A stretch of 64,000 nt of DNA. Origin: Desulfococcus sp041737845. GTDB taxonomy: Bacteria > Desulfobacterota > Desulfobacteria > Desulfobacterales > Desulfococcaceae. Shown here piece by piece: positions 16,030 through 23,599 of this stretch. The position numbers and the translations under genes were made by a program. The stretch is from positions 4,650 to 68,649 of the forward strand of contig NZ_JBGSQX010000025.1 in the NCBI RefSeq assembly GCF_041737845.1. Reading direction: 5' to 3'. The notes beneath the pieces are model-generated. The model did no database searches. It was not told the origin of the DNA and saw only the letters and a list, made by a program, of their open reading frames with translations. Each line of letters starts with the position of its first letter. Position 1 is the stretch's first letter.

Positions 16030-16554
16030 CTACGGCGCGGCGCATCCGACGCCCCTTTTCGGTCTGTAATGCCCCCCCAGGCGCAGTACTTCGTCCAGCA
16101 CCCGCTGGACCATTTCCATTACCCTGGCCTGGATGAGGGGGGTCAATTCATCCCTGTAGGCCGCGATGCTCTGGGGCTCCACCCCCAGGATTACGGTGCC
16201 GGGCATACGGTCCAACCCATGGTGACAGTAAGTCATCGCTTCGAGAAAATCGAGCTGGTGGAGGGAGTTCTTCCGGCGAATGCGCTCTGGAATCTCTTCG
16301 CCTTCAATGCGGTGGAGGGTGCCGGGCTTGCTGTTACCGCAGACGGCATCGACTACGACCAAATGGTCGGCCTCGCTGATGAGGCCGAGCAGATGAATGC
16401 CCCGCACCCCCCCGTCGACGACGGAAACATTCTCGGAAAAGTCATAGTCCATTTCAAGCGCCTGAATGACGCGGATCCCGAAGCCCTCATCGGTGAGCAG
16501 GATATTCCCGATGCCTAAAATAACGATATTGGGGAGTGCCGTGGCGATTTTCAT
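16030..16554 (-). CDS. [NiFe] hydrogenase maturation protease
   Basis: A 174-residue endopeptidase of the HyaD/HybD/HynC family. It cuts the C-terminal tail of the large subunit after nickel insertion. Visible motifs are VILGIGNILLTDEGFGIRVI (with the Glu that binds nickel), VVDGGVRG, LVVVDAVCG and, near the C-terminal half, MTYCHHGLDRMPGTVILGVEP. It is the last gene of the hydrogenase operon, 135 bp downstream of the large subunit, whose 16-residue C-terminal tail is its expected substrate. Confidence 0.93.
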   Translation of the reverse strand: MKIATALPNIVILGIGNILLTDEGFGIRVIQALEMDYDFSENVSVVDGGVRGIHLLGLISEADHLVVVDAVCGNSKPGTLHRIEGEEIPERIRRKNSLHQLDFLEAMTYCHHGLDRMPGTVILGVEPQSIAAYRDELTPLIQARVMEMVQRVLDEVLRLGGHYRPKRGVGCAAP

Positions 16555-16689
16555 TGTCGAAAATATGTTTCGTGATTCCGATCGGCAACAATATGCCTGG
16601 AGACCGAAGATTCATGAGATGGTCCGGTATTCATCGAGATCATGGCCGCAGGTTCCACCCAAGGCAGATCCCCAAGCCGAACTTCCGGA

Positions 16690-18987
16690 TCAGCAACCGA
16701 CCTTCACCGAAAAGGTTTTGTTATTCTCTGCATCAATAACGTGTACCCCGCACGCGATACAGGGGTCGTAAGAATGGATCACCCGCAGCACCTCCACGGG
16801 ATTTTCCGGGTCGGCCACGGGAACACCGACCAGCGCATTCTCGAGCGGCCCCCGGAGATCGTCAGAGCAGCGGGGACTCAGGTTCCAAGTCGTCGGCACC
16901 ACCATCTGATAGGCGCCGATCTTGTTGTTCTGAAAATGGATCCAGTGCCCCAGGGCGCCGCGGGGTGCTTCGAGGAACCCGACCCCCTGCCCGCCGGTCA
17001 GACTGTAGTTCTCGTAGATCCGCTGATCGCCGTTGCTCAGATTGGTTTCCAGTTCATTGAGCCATGCCGCCATGCCCTTGCCGATGATGACGGTTTCGAT
17101 GGCACGGGCGGCGGTCCGGCCCAGGGTCGAAAAAAGATCCCCTTCACTCAGGTTGGCCTCGGCAAGAAAATTGGTGACGGCATCGACAAAGACGGGCTTG
17201 CCTTTTCCATACCCCACCAGCACGCGGGCCAGGGGTCCCACTTCCATGGGTGCATCTCCATAACGGGGCGCCTTGAGCCAGCTGTAGCGGGCATCCTTGT
17301 CCAGGCCGGTATAGTTGGGGACCGTCTCGCCGTTTTCCGGGTGCCGGTCTGCGGATCCGACGTACCAGGAATGGGCAACGTGCTCGGAGATCAGGGTCGA
17401 ATCCAGCGGCTGGACATTTGCAACATCACCATTGAAGATCACGCCTTCGGGCATGAACAAATCGTCGGGCCAGCGGGGTCCTTGGGGAAACTCGCCGCAC
17501 ACCATGAAATTGCCGAAGCGGCCGATCCGGGTCCACTCGGGATATCTTCCAACTACCACCTTGAGGTCCGGGATATAGGCCGCATCGATAAAAACACGGA
17601 CCGCCTCCAGATAGGCCCTGAAATCACCAAGACGGCCGCTTGTCAGCTCACCGCCGCACGTGACACCCCCCACAATGGTCGACTGAGGGTGGGGGTTTTT
17701 CCCGCCCAGGACGGCCATCATCTTGGCCGCGGAGACCTGCATCTTGAGGGCCTCCAGGTAATGGGCCGTCACCAGGAGGTTCTCCTCGCTGGTCAACCGG
17801 TAGGCCGAGTGCCCCCAATAGGCGTTGGCGAAGGGGCCAAGGTTTCCGGTCGCCACCAATCCCTTCAGGCGGGCCTGGACCGCTGCGAAATCAATCTGTA
17901 CCGGCTCGTTCTGGGGTGCGATTTCCCAGGCCAGGTCCGCTGTTTTCTTCAGGTCGGCCCCGAGAGCGCTGGTGATGTCCACCCAGTCGAGGCCGTGGAG
18001 GTGGTAGAAATGGACCAGGTGGTCGTGGAGAAACTGGGCTCCCAGCATGAGGTTCCGGACGATCCGGGCGTTATCGGGGATGGCCACGCCGACGGCGTTC
18101 TCGATGGCCCGGACGGAGCAGAGGTCGTGGACATAAGTGCACACTCCGCAAAGCCGCTGGGTGATCAACGGGGCATCCAGTGGGTCCCGTCCGGTGAGGA
18201 TGGTCTCGATGCCGCGGAACAGGGTGGCGGTGGACCAGGCATTGGTTACCTTCCCGCCCGACACTGTCACCTCTATGCGGAGGTGACCCTCGATGCGGCT
18301 GATGGGGTCGATGACCACGTTGATGGGGGCGGTGGTGGTGATCTCTTCCCTGGCGGTCACGAAAATCGTTTCAGTATCCGGGGCGGTGAGGCTGAAGGTG
18401 GCCGTCCGGGAATCGACTTCCACGCGGTCATCCGCCGAGAGGATCACAGTCTGGTAAGTATCCCAGTTTACCAAATCGAAATCCAGGGGCGACCTCGACG
18501 CCACGGTGATGCCGGTATCGCCCCCGGCATGTCCGATGGTCACCGACACCGGTCGTTTCGGGTCTGCGGTCAGCTTGGTTTGGAATGTGGCCGAGCCGCC
18601 CTGAGGGATTGCGACGTCCGCCGTGTCGATGGCGATCTGGTATGCCGGGAACGCAGGGTCACGGTCGATTTCGACGGCCCGTACACGGGCGGTCGTCACG
18701 TACCTCCCGGAAAGAGCAACAGTGGCTTCACCGCCCACGGTATCGCTGTCCAGGGCGGCCGCAAGGGTGACCGTGTACCATCTGTTATAATTCTTTTTGC
18801 TGATTTTAAGTTTTGCGCCCGAAACAATACGGATATCGGCATCCCCTTCCGCAATGACAACATTGATCTCGATATCTTCCCCGGGCATTGCGGCAAGTTT
18901 TACGTTGAAGCTGGCTTGGCCGCCTTCCGGGATTTCTATTGTGGAGATGCTTGTGATAATGGAAACGGGCTGGATATTATCTCCCAT
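16690..18987 (-). CDS. Periplasmic [NiFe] hydrogenase large subunit with N-terminal beta-domain extension
   Basis: A 765-residue protein, about 210 longer than usual. The catalytic part begins near residue 222 (NVVIDPISRIEGHLRIEV). It carries both active-site motifs: RLCGVCTYVH (C281, C284) and DPCIACGVH (C743, C746), followed by a 16-residue tail to be removed on maturation. All active-site ligands are Cys codons, with no selenocysteine. Residues 12-108 and 118-213 are two repeats of an immunoglobulin-like/Calx-beta-like unit, each with IPxGGxAxF, a GD element, a YN/NW turn and a Val-Thr-Leu or Val-Ile-Leu strand. Such repeats are normally found in secreted adhesive or carbohydrate-active proteins. 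The subunit has no signal peptide, so it should be co-exported with the Tat-signal small subunit. It lies 78 bp downstream of that subunit. Confidence 0.92.
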   Translation of the reverse strand: MGDNIQPVSIITSISTIEIPEGGQASFNVKLAAMPGEDIEINVVIAEGDADIRIVSGAKLKISKKNYNRWYTVTLAAALDSDTVGGEATVALSGRYVTTARVRAVEIDRDPAFPAYQIAIDTADVAIPQGGSATFQTKLTADPKRPVSVTIGHAGGDTGITVASRSPLDFDLVNWDTYQTVILSADDRVEVDSRTATFSLTAPDTETIFVTAREEITTTAPINVVIDPISRIEGHLRIEVTVSGGKVTNAWSTATLFRGIETILTGRDPLDAPLITQRLCGVCTYVHDLCSVRAIENAVGVAIPDNARIVRNLMLGAQFLHDHLVHFYHLHGLDWVDITSALGADLKKTADLAWEIAPQNEPVQIDFAAVQARLKGLVATGNLGPFANAYWGHSAYRLTSEENLLVTAHYLEALKMQVSAAKMMAVLGGKNPHPQSTIVGGVTCGGELTSGRLGDFRAYLEAVRVFIDAAYIPDLKVVVGRYPEWTRIGRFGNFMVCGEFPQGPRWPDDLFMPEGVIFNGDVANVQPLDSTLISEHVAHSWYVGSADRHPENGETVPNYTGLDKDARYSWLKAPRYGDAPMEVGPLARVLVGYGKGKPVFVDAVTNFLAEANLSEGDLFSTLGRTAARAIETVIIGKGMAAWLNELETNLSNGDQRIYENYSLTGGQGVGFLEAPRGALGHWIHFQNNKIGAYQMVVPTTWNLSPRCSDDLRGPLENALVGVPVADPENPVEVLRVIHSYDPCIACGVHVIDAENNKTFSVKVGC

Positions 18988-19065
18988 ATTCTCAAATCCT
19001 TTCTTGAACAGCCGGCATCCCGTGGAAGGATCGTCCGCCGATGGTCTTCAAAGAGGCTTCGAACC

Positions 19066-20157
19066 TCATCTTTTTGCAGGCAGCTTCGTAGCGCCGGGCG
19101 CTTCGGGATGACAACTCGAACATCCCTGCACTGTCTGAACATTGACTTTGTGCTTCTTATGCATCGAAAGCTGAAATTTCCCGGGCTCGTTCTCTTTCGC
19201 CTCCTGCCTGTCGAACATGTCGCTCGAATGGCAGGGCGTGCAGGATGCGTTGTCCATCTCTTTGTGGAGAAGGGCATCCGGGCGATAGGCGCCAAACATG
19301 GAGGCCCACATGGGATTGTAGAACGGCGCGTTGTTGTCCCAGAACCCGGGTTCCGAGCAGCCGATGCACTGATGTTCAACCTGAATGCACCAGGATTCGG
19401 CGTTGTAGAGCTGCTTATGGCAGTTGTTGTAGGTCTTGGGCCCCTTGCAATTGTATCCCTGCATGCACCCGTGGGGGACCGTGCAGGAGGAATGGATGGT
19501 TTCGCCGTGGCAGAAGGTCGGCCTGCCGTCGGGGCGGCGGTCCGGCATCTGGTTGTTCAGCAGGTAGCTGGTGATCAGCGCCACCAGATTCATGGGGTGG
19601 GGTGGGCAACCGGTGATGTTGATGGTGTCGATGCCGACGGCATCCTTGACGCCCTTGGCACCGGTGGGGTTGGGTGCGGCAGCCGGCAAGCCGCCATAAG
19701 CCGAACAGGTCCCGAAACAAATGGTATGCTTGGCCCGGGGAATAACGGACCGGGCGATCTCCAGCATGGTCTTGCCGCCGACCATCCCGTAGACGCCGCC
19801 GTCTTTAGTGGGAATGGCCCCCTCCACGACGCAGATGAATTGGCCGTCATAATCCTGGACGGTTTTATCCCGGTTGTATTCGGCTTTTTCGCCGCAGGCC
19901 ACCTGGATGGTTTCATGGTAGGTGATGTTCAGAACATCGAAGAGGATGTCCGCCACGTGGGGATCGGTGGCACGGAGAAAGGATTCGCTGCATCCGGTGC
20001 ATTCGGCAAAATGAAGCCAGACCACCGGGAGCCGTGTATCCGCGCTCGTAAGGGCTTCTGCGATTCTCGGGATCATGGAAGCGCTCAACCCCAGCGTTGC
20101 TGCGATTCCGCCGCAGTATTTCAGGAACGATCTCCGTGTGATCAGGGCTTCGACCAT
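19066..20157 (-). CDS. Periplasmic [NiFe] hydrogenase small subunit with C-terminal dihaem tail
   Basis: A 363-residue Fe-S subunit. The N-terminus has a Tat signal (TRRSFLKYCGGIAATLG). Proximal [4Fe-4S] ligands are C53, C56, C151 and C184; distal ligands are H222, C225, C231 and C237. The medial site has C246, C257, C264 and C267. C257 falls where standard enzymes have a Pro and a [3Fe-4S] cluster, so a medial [4Fe-4S] is predicted. After residue 300 there is an extra tail with two c-type haem motifs, CTPCH (C306-H310) and CSSCH (C346-H350). No membrane anchor is present, so the enzyme should be soluble in the periplasm and may pass electrons through its own haems. It is the first gene of the operon. 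Confidence 0.94.
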   Translation of the reverse strand: MVEALITRRSFLKYCGGIAATLGLSASMIPRIAEALTSADTRLPVVWLHFAECTGCSESFLRATDPHVADILFDVLNITYHETIQVACGEKAEYNRDKTVQDYDGQFICVVEGAIPTKDGGVYGMVGGKTMLEIARSVIPRAKHTICFGTCSAYGGLPAAAPNPTGAKGVKDAVGIDTINITGCPPHPMNLVALITSYLLNNQMPDRRPDGRPTFCHGETIHSSCTVPHGCMQGYNCKGPKTYNNCHKQLYNAESWCIQVEHQCIGCSEPGFWDNNAPFYNPMWASMFGAYRPDALLHKEMDNASCTPCHSSDMFDRQEAKENEPGKFQLSMHKKHKVNVQTVQGCSSCHPEAPGATKLPAKR

Positions 20158-20339
20158 TTTTCTTTCCTTTCATGCCTTGCATTCATTCCATTCCCTGGAA
20201 GCGGTTGCCAATTATCGACAGCGCCGCCCGCCAGGCTGCAACTATCTTGCCGCCGGGGCAAATCCCAGCGATCCGGCTCGATATCCGGAAAGTAACCCGG
20301 TGGGATGCCGATTCGTTCATACGTCGGTCGACGGCATCC

Positions 20340-20358
20340 AAAAAAAACCACACCGTGG
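20340..20358 (-). terminator. Intrinsic-terminator-like hairpin in hydrogenase operon leader
   Basis: On the minus strand ACCAC-GGT-GTGGT is followed by a run of seven or more T. It lies about 180 nt before the hydrogenase start and after an AT-rich stretch (20400-20460, TTGCAT-17-TATTTA) that could be a promoter. It could be an attenuator or mark the end of a short RNA. The remainder of the 20158-20520 gap holds no gene I can support. Confidence 0.45.
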
Positions 20359-20471
20359 TACGATCATACAGACCTTCAATTTGATTAATCTGTGAAAAAA
20401 TGCCGGAAAGACAACGAAGAAAAAAAAGGATATAAATATTTTTATCTCTTAAAAAATGCAAGGGAGTGAAG

Positions 20472-20505
20472 GACCGGCGAACGGTGCGATCCGGATTCGC
20501 CGGTC
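20472..20505 (-). terminator. Terminator hairpin after the Fe-S protein gene
   Basis: Perfect 10-bp stem GACCGGCGAA (20472-20481) and TTCGCCGGTC (20496-20505), 16 nt past the minus-strand stop at 20521. It separates that gene from the hydrogenase operon. Confidence 0.6.
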
Positions 20506-20520
20506 ATGCGGGAGGGGATG

Positions 20521-21585
20521 TCAATCGGCAATCTTCCCCCGCTCGCGGGCCATGTTGAGGTAGGTTTCAAAGGGATTCCGGGGCGGCACGTAACGGTCCG
20601 CCGCGTCTTTCTGCCTGAGGGAAATGGCCTCCGACGGGCACGCCGGCACGCAGATCCCGCACCCGATGCACCGATTGAGATCGACCTCGGCCGCGTCGGC
20701 CACCGTGATGGCGTCCATCTGGCATTCCGCCGCGCAGGCGCCGCAGGCCGTGCAGCTCTCGGCGGTCACCGCGGCGAAGTAGTTCGTGTGGACCGCTTTC
20801 GCGGGCTGGTCAAGGGATTTGAGATTCTTCAGGACCTGGCAGCAGCATCCGCAGCACATGCAGATGTTGGCGGGCTTCTGAGCATTGCCCGGCTGGAGAA
20901 CCAGGCCGGCCGAAAGGCCGGTTTTCAGGACCTCCAGGGCCTCCTCCCGGGAGATGGCACGCCCCAGTCCGTTTTCCTCGTAGAAGGCCGCCCCCGCGCC
21001 GAAGGAGAGGCAGACCTCCAGGGGCTTGCCGCATCCCTTGCCCACCATCTCGTGCTCCCGCCGGCAGATGCACGGAGAGACCACAATCCTGGACTGTTTC
21101 CCGATAATCTCCTCGGCCGCCTCATAGGGCATGACGGACATCCCGGCCGCAATGCTTTTGGCAATGGGGATGACCCGAAGCTGCTTCGTCTCTTTCCGGA
21201 CCCATTCCTTTTTCATCAGCACCGGGAGGTATTCGTTGACATCCCGGATCAGGGCCTCGTCAAGGTCGTTGAGGTGATACTCCCAGATGCCGATCACGAA
21301 CTGGGCGGCCATGTAATGCTTCAGCCCGTTCTTGGTCGAACGGAAAATGAGCCCTTTTTTCGACATGCGCTCCAGCGTCGGCTCCAGGGCGGCCGCATCC
21401 CGACCGGTTCTCGCGGCAATGGCCGCCGCCGGCTCCGGCATCAGGATGAGCTGGGCGGCGATCTCCGCCTCCGCCTCCGTGAACAGCCGTTTCAGAATTC
21501 GAAGCTCGACGCCGGACGCCGTCGCCGGGAAGCCCGCCGGCAGGTTGTCCAGGTGATGGGCCAGCCGGGTGTAAACATCCGTCAT
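20521..21585 (-). CDS. 4Fe-4S ferredoxin-domain protein
   Basis: A 354-residue protein; the ATG at 21583-21585 is preceded by AGGAGA. Residues 1-140 resemble a winged-helix-like region (LKRLFTEAEAEIAAQL... MSKKGLIFRST). The middle has Cys clusters CICRRE...CGKPLEVC and CMCCGCCCQVL. The C-terminal part is a two-cluster ferredoxin (CTACGACAAECQMDAI and CIGCGICVPACPSEAI). This architecture is common in sulfate reducers and other anaerobes, but its reaction is unknown. It may act as an electron carrier or redox sensor. It is transcribed toward the hydrogenase operon but separated from it by a terminator. Confidence 0.8.
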   Translation of the reverse strand: MTDVYTRLAHHLDNLPAGFPATASGVELRILKRLFTEAEAEIAAQLILMPEPAAAIAARTGRDAAALEPTLERMSKKGLIFRSTKNGLKHYMAAQFVIGIWEYHLNDLDEALIRDVNEYLPVLMKKEWVRKETKQLRVIPIAKSIAAGMSVMPYEAAEEIIGKQSRIVVSPCICRREHEMVGKGCGKPLEVCLSFGAGAAFYEENGLGRAISREEALEVLKTGLSAGLVLQPGNAQKPANICMCCGCCCQVLKNLKSLDQPAKAVHTNYFAAVTAESCTACGACAAECQMDAITVADAAEVDLNRCIGCGICVPACPSEAISLRQKDAADRYVPPRNPFETYLNMARERGKIAD

Positions 21586-21815
21586 GGTTTCGTCTCTCCT
21601 GTCTGGTGGTGTTTTCCGCCGCCGGGTCGCGCGACCCATGCGAAAGCGGACCAAAGGCAACACTTTTAGCAGAAAGCCCGGGGAATGCCAACAGATCGGA
21701 TTTAAATGCTTGAAAAATTCAGCCAAAGGGCATATAAGCTACAGGCTTGACAGCAGCGCCGGCCTGCTTCCGCCATGGCATGGGGAAAACCGGCGCGCGC
21801 AGCACAACATGGGAT

Positions 21816-21846
21816 GCCGTCCGGAGTGCGCCGGGCGGCTTTTTTT
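21816..21846 (+). terminator. Intrinsic terminator in the leader of the RNA helicase gene
   Basis: GCCGTCCGG-AGTGCG-CCGGGCGGC (8 of 9 pairs match) followed by seven T (21840-21846), 70 nt before the DEAD-box start codon. The 21586-21915 gap contains no other gene in this direction, so the hairpin may attenuate the helicase leader. A TTGACA at 21747-21752 lacks a clear -10. Confidence 0.55.
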
Positions 21847-21915
21847 ATGACACACTGCGGCCGGAAAAATCGATTGCGTCGTTTTCCGGCCCACTTTTAC
21901 ATGAGAGACCAGCAA

Positions 21916-23580
21916 ATGAATTTCAGTACACTCGGGCTGACCGAGGCATTGGCCGCAGCAGCGGCCGATATGGGTTTCGAAACCCCCACGACGATCCAGG
22001 CGCGCGCCATACCCGCCCTGCTTGCAGGAGAACAGGATTTTGTGGGGCTTGCCGAGACGGGAACCGGAAAAACCGGCGCATTCGGGCTGCCGCTGATTCA
22101 GCGCATCCATCCGGCCGAGACCCGGCCCCAGGCGGTGGTGATCTGCCCGACGCGGGAGCTGTGCCTGCAGATCACGGAAGACCTGAAAAATTTCGCCCGG
22201 CACATGAGGGATATCCGCATCATCGCCGTCTACGGCGGCGCCAGCATCGCGGGTCAGATCCATCTGCTCAAGAGGGGACCCCAGATCATCGTGGCAACCC
22301 CGGGGCGGCTGCTCGACCTCCTCAACCGGAAGGCCGTCGCCCTGTCCCATGTCTCCTGTGCGGTCCTGGACGAAGCCGACGAGATGCTCAACATGGGCTT
22401 TAAGGAGGATATCGACAGCATCCTGGGCCAGATGCCCGAAGAACGGCGCATCTGGCTGTTTTCCGCAACCATGGCGGACGGCGTGGCCGCCATCGCCAGG
22501 AATTACCTGAAAGATCCGGTGGAGGTGCGGGTGGGCGGCCGGAAACAGAGCCCCAAGGCCATCCACCACAGCTGCTACATGCTCCAGGAGAAACACCGGT
22601 ACCAGGGGCTCAAAAGAATCATCGATTTCACCCCGGAGATCTTCGGTCTCGTCTTCTGCCGGACCCGCCTGGAAACCCAGACCGTGGCCGAGGCGCTCAT
22701 GCAGGACGGATATCTGGCCGAAGCGCTTCACGGCGATCTGTCCCAGGCCCAGCGCGACTATGTCATGCGAAAATTCAGGCAGCAGGCCGTCCGGATCCTC
22801 GTTGCAACGGATGTGGCGGCCCGGGGCTTAGACGTGGACGACATCACCCACATTATCCACTACCGCCTGCCGGACGAGACGGAGATCTACACCCACCGCA
22901 GCGGCAGAACCGCCCGAGCAGGAAAATCCGGAGAATCCATCGCCCTCATCAATACACGGGAGATGCCCCGGATCCGGGAACTGGAAGCCCGTCGGAACAT
23001 CCGGTTCACCTTTTCAAAACTGCCCGACGGTCGGGCCATCTGTGAGAAGCGGGTCTTCGGGCTGGTGGAGAAGATCGTCCGGACGGACGTCGACGAGGCC
23101 GGGATGGCCCACTACCTGCCCGCCATCCGAACGGCATTGGAACCATTCGACAAGGAAGAGATCATCAAGCGGTTCATCTCGGCGGAATTCAACCGGTTTA
23201 ACGAATATTACCGGACGGCCGAAGACATTCATGTAACGGCCCCGCCCAACAAGACCGCCGCGCCGAAACCCGAGGCCCCGAAAAAAAGCCGCCCGAAAAT
23301 CAACCCGAAAATCAACCCGAAAATCAAAAAGACCCGGCGGTTTTTCATCAACATCGGCCGGCTCGACAAGATTACCGAAAAGACCATCACCCGCCTGATC
23401 TCTTCAAAAGCGGGCATCGGCACAAACATGATCGGCGCCGTCGACCTGAAACGGGAATTTTCATTCTTTGAAGTGGAACGAAGCGCTGCGGGAAAGCTCC
23501 GGAACTCCTTTGAAAACGTCGTCGTCGACGGCCGCCGGGTCGAGGTGCGGGAGGCCGAAAGGGACAAAAAGGCCGCCTGA
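21916..23580 (+). CDS. DEAD-box ATP-dependent RNA helicase (DeaD/CsdA-like)
   Basis: About 554 residues, starting MNFSTLGLTEALAAAA, with GAGAG upstream; an ATG 15 nt earlier is also possible. The core motifs are complete: AETGTGKT, PTRELCLQ, TPGRLLD, VLDEADEML, SAT, VATDVAARGLDV and HRSGRTARAG. After the core there is a Pro/Lys-rich linker with a three-fold 12-bp repeat (Asn-Pro-Lys-Ile units), then a C-terminal DbpA-type RNA-binding domain (FINIGRLDKITEKTITRLI). It unwinds structured RNA in ribosome assembly or cold adaptation. It is convergent with hisHF. Confidence 0.92.
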   Translation: MNFSTLGLTEALAAAAADMGFETPTTIQARAIPALLAGEQDFVGLAETGTGKTGAFGLPLIQRIHPAETRPQAVVICPTRELCLQITEDLKNFARHMRDIRIIAVYGGASIAGQIHLLKRGPQIIVATPGRLLDLLNRKAVALSHVSCAVLDEADEMLNMGFKEDIDSILGQMPEERRIWLFSATMADGVAAIARNYLKDPVEVRVGGRKQSPKAIHHSCYMLQEKHRYQGLKRIIDFTPEIFGLVFCRTRLETQTVAEALMQDGYLAEALHGDLSQAQRDYVMRKFRQQAVRILVATDVAARGLDVDDITHIIHYRLPDETEIYTHRSGRTARAGKSGESIALINTREMPRIRELEARRNIRFTFSKLPDGRAICEKRVFGLVEKIVRTDVDEAGMAHYLPAIRTALEPFDKEEIIKRFISAEFNRFNEYYRTAEDIHVTAPPNKTAAPKPEAPKKSRPKINPKINPKIKKTRRFFINIGRLDKITEKTITRLISSKAGIGTNMIGAVDLKREFSFFEVERSAAGKLRNSFENVVVDGRRVEVREAERDKKAA

Positions 23581-23599
23581 GCGGTTTCTCCACCCGGGT

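Noticed and set aside
16690..16764. Selenocysteine in the hydrogenase large subunit
   Set aside because: The C-terminal motif DPCIACGVH is encoded by TGT and TGC, with no in-frame TGA.
16642..20295. 1217-codon plus-strand frame opposite the hydrogenase genes
   Set aside because: Antisense shadow of two clearly identified hydrogenase subunits; no homology pattern of its own.
20183..20461. 92-codon minus-strand frame in the hydrogenase leader
   Set aside because: No ribosome-binding site, no family character, and a terminator-like hairpin with T-run lies inside it.
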